Assembly: GCF_014359565.1 (NCBI RefSeq)
Contig: NZ_JACIZD010000002.1
Location: 368,501-432,500 of the forward strand
Direction of reading: 5' to 3'
Length of the DNA stretch: 64,000 bases
Source of the DNA: Immundisolibacter sp.
Lineage (GTDB): Bacteria > Pseudomonadota > Gammaproteobacteria > Immundisolibacterales > Immundisolibacteraceae
The notes under the pieces were generated by a model, which had not been told where the DNA came from, ran no database searches, and was given only the letters and a program-made list of their open reading frames with translations. Every line of letters begins with the position of its first letter. Position 1 is the first letter of the stretch. Shown here piece by piece: positions 18,328-26,950 of this stretch. Made by a program: the position numbers and the translations under genes.

Positions 18328-19131
18328 ATGGCCCGCATTGCCCGCATCCGCACCGCGGCCGGCCCGCGTCACGCGCTCGAACAACCCGATGGCCGGCTGT
18401 GCCTGATCGAAGGCGACCTGCTGGGCGACTGGCGGGCGACCGATCAGGTCGCACCCGCCGATGCCCAGCGCCTGGCGCCGGTCGTGCCGCCGACCATCTA
18501 CTGCATCGGCCTCAACTACCGCAAGCACGCCGAGGAAACCGGCGCCGCCATCCCCCAATATCCGGTCCTGTTCATCAAATCGGCCAGCGCGCTGCACCAT
18601 CCGGACCAGCCGATCCTGATCCCGACCCACGCGCCCAGTCACAAGGTGGACTACGAGTGCGAACTGGCGGTGGTGATCGGCCGCCGGGCCAAGAACGTGC
18701 GCGCCGCCGAGGCCCTCGACTACGTGCTCGGCTACACCTGCGCCAACGACGTCAGCGCCCGCGACTGGCAGATGGAATGGGGCGGCGGGCAGTTCTGCCG
18801 CGGCAAATCCTTCGACACCTTCTGCCCACTGGGACCGGTGCTGGTCACGGCCGACGAAATCCCCGATCCGAACGCGCTCGACATCCGCACGACGCTCAAC
18901 GGCCAGACCGTGCAGTCGGCCAACACCAGCGACATGATTTTCGACGTGCGCACGCTGATCGAGTTCCTGAGCGCCGACTGCACGCTCGAACCCGGCAGCG
19001 TGATCCTGACCGGCACACCCAGCGGCGTGGGCGCCGCCCGCAAACCGCCGCTGTGGATGCAGCCCGGCGACGAGGTGTGCGTGGAAATCGCCGGCATCGG
19101 CACGCTGCGCAACCCGCTGGCGGCGTCCTGA
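18328..19131 (+). CDS. Fumarylacetoacetate hydrolase (FAH) family protein
   Basis: A 267-residue enzyme with the C-terminal FAH fold: YCIGLNYRKHAEETG, then the metal site DYECELAVVIG (two Glu) and NDVSARDWQ (Asp), CPLGPVLVT and ILTGTPSGVG. Members hydrolyse C-C bonds in beta-diketo acids, or decarboxylate or isomerise 2-hydroxymuconate-type compounds; the exact substrate is unknown. Mg2+ or Mn2+ is expected. AGAGGAG lies upstream of ATG 18328. A TetR gene follows on the same strand, and a meta-cleavage-type hydrolase gene is 4 kb away, which hints at aromatic catabolism (inference). Confidence 0.88.
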   Translation: MARIARIRTAAGPRHALEQPDGRLCLIEGDLLGDWRATDQVAPADAQRLAPVVPPTIYCIGLNYRKHAEETGAAIPQYPVLFIKSASALHHPDQPILIPTHAPSHKVDYECELAVVIGRRAKNVRAAEALDYVLGYTCANDVSARDWQMEWGGGQFCRGKSFDTFCPLGPVLVTADEIPDPNALDIRTTLNGQTVQSANTSDMIFDVRTLIEFLSADCTLEPGSVILTGTPSGVGAARKPPLWMQPGDEVCVEIAGIGTLRNPLAAS

Positions 19132-19152
19132 TCGCCATGCAGAAAATTACTC

Positions 19153-19204
19153 TTGCAACATGGCATCCAACGGCGGTAGGATGCAACCGACTGACCGATC
19201 GGTC
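19153..19204 (+). promoter_or_regulatory. tetR-gene promoter with overlapping palindromic operator
   Basis: TTGCAA (19153-19158), 18 bases, TAGGAT (19177-19182); the expected start of transcription falls within the perfect 12-bp palindrome GACCGATCGGTC (19193-19204). Such GACC/GGTC palindromes are typical of TetR-family operators, so autorepression is likely. Confidence 0.55.
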
Positions 19205-19237
19205 CACCCCTCCGCTCGGGCCAGTCAGGCTTCGATA

Positions 19238-19861
19238 ATGACTAAGAATCCCCCTCCCAAACCCTGCGCCGCCGCTGCCCACCGAGTCCTCCGGGCAGCG
19301 GCGGAAGTTTTTTCCAGCCAGGGCTACGATGCCGCTTCCATCAGCGCCATCGCCGAGCGGGCTTCGGTCAGCAAGGCCAACATCTTCCATCACTTCAAGA
19401 GCAAGGCAGCGCTGTATCAGGAAGTCCTGAAAACCGCCTGCCAATCCTTTACCGATGCCATCGACGCGGTCGCCCAGCTCGACGATGACGCCGCCCAACG
19501 CCTGTCCGCCTATGCCAGCGAGCGCCTGTGCGCGTATATCGAAGACCCGATGTCCAGCCGTCTGGTGCTGCGCGCGCTCACCAGCGACGGCGCAGATAGC
19601 GACATCCAGCCGGTACGTGACGACTTCGCGCGCAACTTTCACCGCCTGGTGGAGCTGATCCGCGCCGGCCAGACCGCAGGACAATTGCGCGCCGACCTGA
19701 ACCCGGCGCTGGTGGCGCTGATGATCAACGCCGGCAACGTGTTCTATGCCCAGACGCGGCCGATGCTGCGCCACTTCAAGGATGTCGACTGCGCCGATGA
19801 CCCGCAGCGCTACAACGCCCTGATGATGGATATCCTGCTGCGCGGCATCCTGCCGGCTTGA
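19238..19861 (+). CDS. TetR-family transcriptional regulator
   Basis: A 207-residue regulator with an N-terminal helix-turn-helix (about residues 13-55: VLRAAAEVFSSQGYDAASIS, then VSKANIFHHFKSKAALY). The C-terminal ligand domain (70-200) resembles TetR_C of the CerR/YbiH type. Ligand and targets are unknown; the palindrome in its own promoter suggests autoregulation, and the preceding FAH gene is a possible target. ATG at 19238 puts the HTH at the usual distance; ATG at 19160 would lie upstream of the operator and is unlikely. Confidence 0.88.
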   Translation: MTKNPPPKPCAAAAHRVLRAAAEVFSSQGYDAASISAIAERASVSKANIFHHFKSKAALYQEVLKTACQSFTDAIDAVAQLDDDAAQRLSAYASERLCAYIEDPMSSRLVLRALTSDGADSDIQPVRDDFARNFHRLVELIRAGQTAGQLRADLNPALVALMINAGNVFYAQTRPMLRHFKDVDCADDPQRYNALMMDILLRGILPA

Positions 19862-19891
19862 GCGCCCCCGGCAACGCTGGGGAAGCTGAAT

Positions 19892-19910
19892 AAATCCATC
19901 CTGGATTTTT
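19892..19910 (+). terminator. weak intrinsic terminator after the tetR gene
   Basis: AAATCCA (19892-19898) and TGGATTT (19902-19908) pair with a 3-base loop and run into TT. The stem is short and A/T-rich, unusual in this GC-rich sequence. Confidence 0.45.
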
Positions 19911-19961
19911 CAGCGCACGCGCGTCCTTGCGCTGGGAAACACTGAACACTGCAGCGTTTCT

Positions 19962-20771
19962 CTAGCTCACCACCTCGTCCGTCCACACCCGGAAACTCTC
20001 GAGCGTGTTCGGGCCAAAGGTGGTCGTGATGGCCACGTCGGCGGCATCCCGACCCCGCGCGATCAGGACCCGCCCGATGCGCTGCCGGTTGTTGCGCGGA
20101 TCAAAGGTGTGCCAGGCACCGCCCAGGAAAACTTCCATCGACGCGGAGAAATCCATCGCCGAGCTGTCCGGCGGCACGCCGATGTCGCCCAGGTAGCTGG
20201 TGCAGTAACGCGCCGGAATGTTCAGGCTGCGGCAAAAGGCAATCGCCAGATGAGCGTAATCGCGGCACACGCCCCGGCGCTCGTTGTAGACCTCCCAGGC
20301 GCTTTTCGTGGGACGGGCATGCTCATAGCCAAAACTGATGTGGTCGTGCACGAAGTCGCAAACGGCCTGCACCCGCGCCCAGCCCGGCGCCGTCGTGCCG
20401 AAAAGCCGCCAGGCCGTCTCGGCCAGCAGATCGGACTCGCAGAACCTGCTCGGCAGCAGGAACACCAGGGTTTCTTCCGGCAGCGACTCGACCGGATGTT
20501 GCAACGCCCCAGGAACCTCCGGATCGACCGTGCCGCGATCGTTGATCAGCGCATCGGTGGTCAGGCGAAAGCGCCCGGCCGGTGCCACCAGGCGCGTGCA
20601 CCAGTTGCCGAAGCCGTCGCGGTACATGCTGGTCGGCACCCACGGATCGGTGTGCATCTGGTCCGGACGCACTAGGTCGGAGACGCGCGTGTAATGCACG
20701 TTCAGCGTGACGATCATCGGCGTTGGCTGCGGGAACTGATAAACAAGCTCGTAACCCAGGCGAATCTGCAT
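19962..20771 (-). CDS. Transglutaminase-like protein lacking the canonical His
   Basis: A 269-residue relative of the operon transglutaminases. The nucleophile C169 (RRGVCRDYAHL) and D224 (TFDPRNN) are present. At the position where the two operon proteins have H-A-W, this protein reads S209-A-S211 (MDFSASMEVF), so the catalytic His and the following Trp are both replaced. From memory, other members of this subfamily have DFSAW or DFHAW, so the Ser may be a subfamily trait, but loss of the Trp looks specific. The C-terminal RIGRVLIARGRDAADVA block is typical. It is about 100 bp downstream of the formylglutamate hydrolase-like gene on the same strand. Confidence 0.85.
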   Translation of the reverse strand: MQIRLGYELVYQFPQPTPMIVTLNVHYTRVSDLVRPDQMHTDPWVPTSMYRDGFGNWCTRLVAPAGRFRLTTDALINDRGTVDPEVPGALQHPVESLPEETLVFLLPSRFCESDLLAETAWRLFGTTAPGWARVQAVCDFVHDHISFGYEHARPTKSAWEVYNERRGVCRDYAHLAIAFCRSLNIPARYCTSYLGDIGVPPDSSAMDFSASMEVFLGGAWHTFDPRNNRQRIGRVLIARGRDAADVAITTTFGPNTLESFRVWTDEVVS

Positions 20772-20876
20772 CGGAACACTCCGTTGGGCGGGCGGCGAGG
20801 AACACCTCGTCGACAGGATTTGCGAACCGGGCCGTGAGCACGCAGCAGGAAGGACTGCGCAGCCGGCGGGTCAACA

Positions 20877-21653
20877 TCAGCACAGGTCGCCTTGGACATG
20901 CAGCAGCAACCGCGCCAGACGTTCGATCCACACCGCCTGCCCCGCCGCGTCATCGATCATATCCTGGCGAATCTCCAGTTCGACGTGAGCCAGGCCGCGC
21001 GCCTCACCGTAACGAGGAATGGCGTAATCGGTGTCATCGTGGACGGCGTAAGGCTCGTTTTCACCCACGACCAGACCACCCTCGTCGCGCAACGCCTGTG
21101 CCAGCAGACGCGCCAGGCGCGGATCGCGGTTGTAGAGCACCGCCACGTGCCAGGGACGAGGGACCCCCAGATACACCGGCGTGAAGCTGTGCAGGGAAAC
21201 GAGCAGCGTGCGCTGACCTCGGCGCAGGCGAGCGTCCAGCAGCGCGCGGATATGCGCGTGGTAAGGCACGAAAATCTCGGACTCGCGCGCCGCCACCTGA
21301 GCACGGGAAATCGACACATTGCCGGGAATGGTCGTGCGCTCGCTGAGGCTGACGATCGAATCGGCGCTGCCCGGCGGCCGGTTGCAATCGATCACCAGGC
21401 GCGAATACGGCTGCAGGACGACGCAGGCATCCAGTGCGTCGCCCAAGCCGGATGCGACCGCGCCGGCCCCGATATCCCAGGCAATGTGGCTGGCCAGGGC
21501 GTCCGCAGGGAGGCCGATGGTACCCAGACGGCGCGGGATCCGGTTGCCTGCATGGTCACAGATCAGCAAATAGTCCGAGCGGCCATCGGCGTGCTCGATA
21601 CGCCACGCCGGCGGCTCGTCGGGCGCCAGCAACGGCGGGGTCACGACGCGCAT
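20877..21653 (-). CDS. N-formylglutamate amidohydrolase family protein
   Basis: A 258-residue FGase-fold (PF05013) zinc-dependent hydrolase: LICDHAGNRIP, IAWDIGAGAVA, SRLVIDCNRPPG, LVSLHSFTPVY, VGENEPYAV and VELEIRQDMI are typical. The classical role is hydrolysis of N-formyl-L-glutamate to glutamate and formate at the end of histidine breakdown, but no hut genes are present. Its position beside a transglutaminase-like gene and near the ATP-grasp operon suggests it cleaves a gamma-glutamyl or other N-acyl amino acid instead (inference). Confidence 0.85.
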   Translation of the reverse strand: MRVVTPPLLAPDEPPAWRIEHADGRSDYLLICDHAGNRIPRRLGTIGLPADALASHIAWDIGAGAVASGLGDALDACVVLQPYSRLVIDCNRPPGSADSIVSLSERTTIPGNVSISRAQVAARESEIFVPYHAHIRALLDARLRRGQRTLLVSLHSFTPVYLGVPRPWHVAVLYNRDPRLARLLAQALRDEGGLVVGENEPYAVHDDTDYAIPRYGEARGLAHVELEIRQDMIDDAAGQAVWIERLARLLLHVQGDLC

Positions 21654-21817
21654 CGGGCAGTACTCATGGTTGCGACACCCGGGTCAGTTGCAGACAGTTC
21701 AGCACGAACGGCCGACGCACTGCGGTGCGCCAGCGCCCCGACCTTTGCACCAGGCGGCGGCATATCATGTTCCGGCCCCGCATCGTGCGGGGCACCCCAC
21801 CCCGAGGAGAAACCGTC

Positions 21818-22441
21818 ATGAAACTCTATGGAGCCGCCTACAGCCGCGCCGGGCGCTGCATCTGGATGCTGGAAGAGATCGGTCAGCCCTATGACCACGT
21901 CGGCACCAGCCCGCGCGGCGAAACGCGCACGCCCGAGATGCTCAAGCTGAACCCGAACGGCCACGTGCCGGTGCTGGACGACAACGGCTACGTGATCTGG
22001 GAATCGCTCGCCATCAACCAGTACCTGGCCGAGAAGACCGGCACACTGTGGCCGGCCGGTGTCCAGGCGCACGGGCAGATCGCCCAGTGGAGCCTGTGGG
22101 CCATGACCGAGGTCGAGCCGCACCTGGTCACCATGCTGATGCACATGATGTTCCTGCCGGAGGCCCAGCGCAGCCCGGAGGCCATCGAGCAGGCCAAGGC
22201 CGCCCTTGCCAAGCCGATGCAGGTACTCGACGAGCACCTGGCCGGCCGGCCTTACCTACTGGGCACGGACTTCAATGTCGGCGACCTGAACGTGTGCTCG
22301 GTGCTGGGCCTGGCGGCCATGCTGAATTACGACTTCTCGCCCTTTGCCAACGTCGGCGCCTGGCTTGGTCGCTGCAACGGCCGCCCGGCGGCCCAGCGCT
22401 ACCAGCAAAAGGCACAGGAGGCGATGGCCAAGATGGGCTGA
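21818..22441 (+). CDS. Glutathione S-transferase family protein
   Basis: A 207-residue GST: thioredoxin-like N-domain (1-78) with KLNPNGHVPVLDDN and the glutathione-recognition WESLAINQYLAEK, then an all-helical C-domain (about 88-205, VGDLNVCSVLGLAAM). The residue near the GSH thiol is in AAYSRAG (Tyr/Ser); the class is not assigned. It probably conjugates or isomerises electrophilic compounds. GAGGAG lies upstream of ATG 21818. It is divergent from the FGase-type gene and has a strong terminator. Confidence 0.88.
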   Translation: MKLYGAAYSRAGRCIWMLEEIGQPYDHVGTSPRGETRTPEMLKLNPNGHVPVLDDNGYVIWESLAINQYLAEKTGTLWPAGVQAHGQIAQWSLWAMTEVEPHLVTMLMHMMFLPEAQRSPEAIEQAKAALAKPMQVLDEHLAGRPYLLGTDFNVGDLNVCSVLGLAAMLNYDFSPFANVGAWLGRCNGRPAAQRYQQKAQEAMAKMG

Positions 22442-22461
22442 CGCCAACTTCAGGAAAGCGC

Positions 22462-22500
22462 AAAGCCGGCGCCGAAGTCACTCCTCGCGCCGGCTTTTTT
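22462..22500 (+). terminator. strong intrinsic terminator after the GST gene
   Basis: AAAGCCGGCGC (22462-22472) pairs with GCGCCGGCTTT (22487-22497), followed by more T. The A-run on the left arm makes it usable from the minus strand as well, ending the hydrolase gene 20 bp away. Confidence 0.9.
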
Positions 22501-22520
22501 GTGCCCGACAGCCGGCGCGA

Positions 22521-23372
22521 TCAGCCGAAGCGGCCGTCCAGGAAATCCAGCACCAGCTGGTTGAAGGCCTGGCGCTGCTCGATCTGAATCCAGTGGCCGC
22601 AGTGGTGGAACATGTGCAGCTGGGCATTGGGCATGCGCTCGGCCACGTACAGGCTGGTGCTGGTCGGAATGAAAAAATCCTCCCGGCCGTGCGTCACCAG
22701 CGTCGGGTGCGCCATGGCGCGCAGCTCGTGTTCCGGCACCACGAAGGCGTCCACGTGCACCTGCGCGTCGCCCGGGAACATGGCCTCGAACTGCCGGCGG
22801 ATGCGCTCCTGCATCACCAGGCCGTAGCGCTGTTTGGCAATCGCCTCCACATCCCCGCCCAGCACCTCCGGGTTGTGCAGGAACTTGCGCACCAGGTACG
22901 CCAGCTCCTCTTCGGTACCGGCGCGGTAGTAGCCCCAGCCGCGCTGCAGGCCCGGCGTGGCCGTGAACGGCGCGCCGACGGCGCCCATCAGCACGATGCG
23001 CTCGAAGCGCTGGGGGTGCCGGCGCAGCAGTTGCAGCGTGACGCCGCCGCCCATCGAGTTGCCCACCAGGTGCGCCTTGGCGATGCCAAGGCCGTCCATC
23101 AGAGCGATGATCTGGGCGGTCCACACCTCGATCCAGGCCGCGGCGCCGCTCGGCGGCGCATGGTGCTGGCTGTCGCCAAAGCCGGCGATGTCCGGCGCAA
23201 TCGCCCGGTAGCGCTCGCCCAGGAACGGCAGCGCGTGCACCCAGTTGGACAGGGCGTTGGCGCCCGGCCCGGAACCGTGCAGCAGGATCACCGGCGTGGC
23301 ATCGGCCGCGCCGGCCTGGTGATAGAAGGTCTCGAAGCCGCCGGTCGTCAGCCGGTTGCTGGCTACTTGCAT
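22521..23372 (-). CDS. Alpha/beta hydrolase, meta-cleavage-product hydrolase-like
   Basis: A 283-residue hydrolase. VILLHGSGPGANALSNW is the oxyanion-hole motif typical of C-C bond hydrolases such as BphD/XylF; the nucleophile Ser is in GNSMGGG, the acid in HGREDFFIP and the His in HHCGHWIQIE. These enzymes cleave ring-fission products of aromatic compounds, but no ring-cleavage dioxygenase is in the window, so the substrate is open. ATG at 23372 has GAGGAGA upstream; the longer start at 23423 does not. Confidence 0.83.
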   Translation of the reverse strand: MQVASNRLTTGGFETFYHQAGAADATPVILLHGSGPGANALSNWVHALPFLGERYRAIAPDIAGFGDSQHHAPPSGAAAWIEVWTAQIIALMDGLGIAKAHLVGNSMGGGVTLQLLRRHPQRFERIVLMGAVGAPFTATPGLQRGWGYYRAGTEEELAYLVRKFLHNPEVLGGDVEAIAKQRYGLVMQERIRRQFEAMFPGDAQVHVDAFVVPEHELRAMAHPTLVTHGREDFFIPTSTSLYVAERMPNAQLHMFHHCGHWIQIEQRQAFNQLVLDFLDGRFG

Positions 23373-23432
23373 GGGATTCTCCTCGGGTTCGGGAATGCTC
23401 GACCGGCGCATGGTAACGCCCACGCGCCCGCA

Positions 23433-24020
23433 TCAGCCGGCCGGCAGGAAGTGCATCAGCAGCACCTGCACGAGGCCAATCAGGCCGCCGAGCAGCACGC
23501 CAAACCAGGTGATGGCCCGAAACTGCCGGCGCGAGAAGCCCAGCACCAGCGCCTCCAGCTTGGCCACGTCCAGGGCATCGATACGGGCGCGGATGCGTTC
23601 GCGGATATGCTCTCCGCTGGGGCCGTCGGCCCGCGCCAGCGCGTCTATTTCCCGCAGCAGCAGGTCGCCCGCCATGCCCTTGGCCATCGACAGCATGGCT
23701 GCATTGGCACCCAACAAACCGCCTAGCTGGTCGACCATGCCGGCCACCTTGTCTCGCAACCGCGCACGTACCGGCTCGGTCAGCAGCAGGTCGGCGACCT
23801 GTTCACCGTCGAGCACGTGGGCAGTGAACGTGTCGGCGATGGCCAGCGCGATTTGCGCACGTTCGCGCGGAATCAGCCCCGGCGTCAGCGGTACCCGCAG
23901 GCGGCCGATGCGCCACGGCCGGTAGGGCCGGAACAGCATGCGGATGGCGACGTCGTTGGTGACGCCACCGATCACGGCGCCAATCAGCGGCGGCAGCACC
24001 CAGCCGGTCCATGTGCTCAA
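23433..24020 (-). CDS. DUF445 membrane protein
   Basis: A 195-residue DUF445 protein: an N-terminal membrane segment (WVLPPLIGAVIGGVTNDVAIRMLF), the conserved RPYRP...PLTPGLIPRER stretch, an amphipathic middle and a C-terminal membrane helix (about 170-193). Function is unknown; relatives sit at the inner membrane. No ATG fits. A TTG at 24020 overlaps the TGA of the GGDEF gene (TTGA) and has GAGGTG five bases upstream, so translation is probably coupled to the diguanylate cyclase. Confidence 0.75.
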   Translation of the reverse strand: MSTWTGWVLPPLIGAVIGGVTNDVAIRMLFRPYRPWRIGRLRVPLTPGLIPRERAQIALAIADTFTAHVLDGEQVADLLLTEPVRARLRDKVAGMVDQLGGLLGANAAMLSMAKGMAGDLLLREIDALARADGPSGEHIRERIRARIDALDVAKLEALVLGFSRRQFRAITWFGVLLGGLIGLVQVLLMHFLPAG

Positions 24021-25240
24021 TGCAACACCTCGCGCATACGCCGCGCCGCCGGCGAGGCCAGATCGATCTCCGGCGCGGTCATCACGCGGTTGCGGCCGGC
24101 CCGCTTGGCCTGATACAGCGCAGCGTCCGCTGCCTGCATCAGGTCCTCGGGGCGGCAACCACTGTGGGGACGCACGCTGGCAACCCCGAGGCTGATGGTG
24201 ACGATCGGATGGCTGGTCCCCGGTGCATGCGGCAACCGCAGATTCTCGACTGCCCGTCGCAGCATGTCGGCCACCGCGCTGGCACCGCTGGCCGGCGTCA
24301 AAGGCAGCAGGACGCCGAATTCCTCGCCACCGAGCCGCACCACCAGATCGCCGTGGCGGTGCACCAACTCGCGCGCGACCGCCGCCAAGCGGCGCAGACA
24401 GGCATCCCCGCCCGGATGGCCGTAGTGGTCGTTGTACGGCTTGAATTCGTCCACATCGAAGATGACCAGGGCCATTTCGCCGCGCAGGCGCAGCGCGCGC
24501 TGCCACTCGCCGGCCAGGGTTTCCTCGAAATGCCGCCGATTGGCTAGACCGGTCAGCTGGTCGAAGCGGGCCAGGCGCGCGAACTCCACCTGCATCTGCA
24601 CGCCATCGACATAGGTACGGTGCAGTTCCAGGCCGGCCAAGGCACTGCTGCAGGCGAGCAGCAGCAAGGCACCGGCGCCGCCGGGCAGCGGCTGCGGACC
24701 CAGCAGCATCAGTGCCAATGGCCCCGTCAGCGTCGCGACCAGCAGCCACGCATAAGGGCGTCCAAGCCGCGCGAGAGATGGAAACTCCACCAGTATTGCG
24801 GCGCCGAGCACCACCCAGGCGAACAGCTGCAGCACGTGCGGTTTGCCAACCACTAGAAGGACGCTGCCAACACCCCAGACCAGGCCGCCAACCAGTGTCG
24901 CGTTGACGTAATGTGCCCGCCACCGTGGCAACTGCGCGTCCCCGACGCGCTCGCGATTGAAACGCCGCACCAACAGCAGGCGGCCTGCCGTCACCACGCC
25001 GTGCGCCAGCAGCCAAGCCCCCGCCCCCGGAGCCGGCAGGACCGGCCACAGCAGCCCGGCCAGACCACAGGCACACAGCAAACTGAGCAGCGGCGGCACC
25101 GAGCCGCGCCGATACAGATCCACCACCTGGCGCCGCAGCTGGGGGTGGGGGCTGAGCCGCTGTGCGGCAGGGCCAAGATCGTCGTGACCGGCCGGCCCGT
25201 CGCCGATCGGCCTGGGGCTGCGCAGCCGGGCGGTTCGCAT
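24017..25240 (-). CDS. Membrane-bound diguanylate cyclase (GGDEF)
   Basis: A protein of about 407 residues with five to six hydrophobic segments in the first 220 residues (no known sensor recognised), then a GGDEF domain: FDQLTGLANRRHFEE, FDVDEFKPYNDHYGH, and the active-site GGEEF. RHGD five residues before GGEEF is a product-inhibition I-site (RxxD). It should make c-di-GMP from GTP at the inner membrane. GAGGTG precedes ATG 25240 by six bases. The stop overlaps the DUF445 start. Confidence 0.9.
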   Translation of the reverse strand: MRTARLRSPRPIGDGPAGHDDLGPAAQRLSPHPQLRRQVVDLYRRGSVPPLLSLLCACGLAGLLWPVLPAPGAGAWLLAHGVVTAGRLLLVRRFNRERVGDAQLPRWRAHYVNATLVGGLVWGVGSVLLVVGKPHVLQLFAWVVLGAAILVEFPSLARLGRPYAWLLVATLTGPLALMLLGPQPLPGGAGALLLLACSSALAGLELHRTYVDGVQMQVEFARLARFDQLTGLANRRHFEETLAGEWQRALRLRGEMALVIFDVDEFKPYNDHYGHPGGDACLRRLAAVARELVHRHGDLVVRLGGEEFGVLLPLTPASGASAVADMLRRAVENLRLPHAPGTSHPIVTISLGVASVRPHSGCRPEDLMQAADAALYQAKRAGRNRVMTAPEIDLASPAARRMREVLH

Positions 25241-25250
25241 GATGTTCACC

Positions 25251-25541
25251 TCACGGACCGGGCGCACGCAAACCCACCTCGAACAGGCTCTCCAGATCGT
25301 GCCGCGAATAGGCGCGAAAGGCGAGCAGGGTCTGCGTGCTCACGATACCGGGCAAACCGGCCAGCCGGTCTGTCACCAGTACCGAAAGATCGTCGGCCGA
25401 CGCCACGCGGGCAATGGCCACCAGGTCATGCTGGCCGCTGACCGAGTACACCTCGGCCACGCCAGGCAGTTCGGCCAGGGTCTGCGCCAGGGCGCTCACC
25501 TGGCCCCGCGCCGCCTGAATCAACACGAAGGCCGTGATCAT
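25251..25541 (-). CDS. Stand-alone Lrp/AsnC ligand-binding (RAM) domain protein
   Basis: A 96-residue protein that is only the RAM domain of Lrp/AsnC regulators (ITAFVLIQAARGQV, VAEVYSVSGQHDLVAIARV, then GIVSTQTLLAF). It lacks the DNA-binding half. Such stand-alone domains can bind amino acids or mix with full-length Lrp proteins; its partner is unknown. It overlaps the stop of the MFS gene by four bases, so the two are co-translated. Confidence 0.85.
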   Translation of the reverse strand: MITAFVLIQAARGQVSALAQTLAELPGVAEVYSVSGQHDLVAIARVASADDLSVLVTDRLAGLPGIVSTQTLLAFRAYSRHDLESLFEVGLRAPGP

Positions 25542-26944
25542 GTGGCGGTCTCCTTCGATTCAACCGCTCGCAGGGCACGTCCTGCAAACGGCAGAAGCAG
25601 ATAGGCGGGAAAACACAGAAAAAACGTAAGCAAGAAATAGTCCCGATAGCCCAGCCACGCCGCGCCGAAACCGCTGGCGAAGGCGGCCAGCGATCGGCTC
25701 AGGGCGAACAGCGACGACAGCAACGCATACTCGGTTGCCGCCTGACGGGGGTCCACGACCGACATCAGGAATGCCAGAAACGCGCCCGTACCCAGCCCAC
25801 CGGTGAACGATTCGACCATGCTTGCTCCGTATAGCACGGACGTTGAGACCCCGCCCGCTTCGGCAAGTTGCGCCGCGTAGACGTAACCCAGATTCGACAT
25901 CGCCTGCAGCAATCCGAGCGACCACAGCGCCGTGAAAATGCCAAGACGGTGCGTCGCCACGCCGCCGAGGACGCCCCCGGCAACGGACAGTAACAGACCA
26001 ACGTTGACGGAAATGAGGCCTATTTCACTGGCCCGAAAGCCGGCATCCACCCAGAACGGCTTGACCATGAATCCCATGGCCGCATCGCCCAGCTTGAAGG
26101 TCAGCGCGAACGCCAGCACGGCGAGCATATAGGGCCGCGCCAGCAGCGCCGCAAACGGCGCCGTCACCGGGCCGGATCCGGCGCGCACCGGTTGCAGCGC
26201 GGCCAGTCCCAGCAAGCCCGCCGCCAGCACCGCCAACGCCACCTCAGCCCGCCCGCTGATCCACCCCATCTGCCGCCCGGCCAGCCAGGCCAGCACCAGC
26301 AACACCGACAGCCCGGCCAGAGCCACGCGCGGCTGGCGCGCCATTGCACGCAAGTCTGCCAAGCGCGGCGGCGGCCCGACACGCGGGGCTTCCATCGGCG
26401 CCGCGCGGCACACCAGGGCCAGCACGACCAGCAGACCGGCGGCCGCCAACTGGGTGCCGGCCCAGCCGATGCGGTCGCTGAGCATCAAAAGCCCGCCGGC
26501 CGCCAGCATGCCGACCCTGTACAACGCGATGCGCACACCGTTGGCAAGACCGAGCTCCGCGCGCGGCACTTTCTCGACCGTGTAGCCGTCGATGGCGATG
26601 TCGTTGGTGGCCGACAGCGCGGCGAACACGCCCAGCACCAGCCACATCTGCGGCTGCCCTGGGTCCATGCCCACCAGGGCGGCCATACACAGCGCCATCA
26701 GCAGATTGGCGGCCTGCATCCAGCGCCGATGATGGCGCCAGGCGTCCACCGCGGGCGCCCACAGGAACTTGAACGTCCAGGCCAGGCCAAGCAGGCCAAG
26801 CACGCCGATCTGGCGCAGATCCACCCCATGCTGGCGGAAGTACACCGGCAACAGGTCCAGAAAGATGCCCAGCGGCAGACCCTGCGCGAAATACAGCACG
26901 CCCACCCAGAACAGGCGCGAGCGCAGCGGCGAGACGGTGTTCAT
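25538..26944 (-). CDS. MFS permease, AmpG-like (PAT family)
   Basis: A 468-residue inner-membrane transporter with 12-14 hydrophobic segments. YFAQGLPLGIFLDLLPVYFRQHGVDLRQIG and the DIAIDGYTVE block between helices 4 and 5 resemble AmpG, the muropeptide permease. AmpG itself imports anhydro-muropeptides for cell-wall recycling; whether this copy does so is not proven. It is placed after cysG and is translationally coupled to the RAM-domain gene. Confidence 0.8.
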   Translation of the reverse strand: MNTVSPLRSRLFWVGVLYFAQGLPLGIFLDLLPVYFRQHGVDLRQIGVLGLLGLAWTFKFLWAPAVDAWRHHRRWMQAANLLMALCMAALVGMDPGQPQMWLVLGVFAALSATNDIAIDGYTVEKVPRAELGLANGVRIALYRVGMLAAGGLLMLSDRIGWAGTQLAAAGLLVVLALVCRAAPMEAPRVGPPPRLADLRAMARQPRVALAGLSVLLVLAWLAGRQMGWISGRAEVALAVLAAGLLGLAALQPVRAGSGPVTAPFAALLARPYMLAVLAFALTFKLGDAAMGFMVKPFWVDAGFRASEIGLISVNVGLLLSVAGGVLGGVATHRLGIFTALWSLGLLQAMSNLGYVYAAQLAEAGGVSTSVLYGASMVESFTGGLGTGAFLAFLMSVVDPRQAATEYALLSSLFALSRSLAAFASGFGAAWLGYRDYFLLTFFLCFPAYLLLPFAGRALRAVESKETAT

Positions 26945-26950
26945 TGGACG

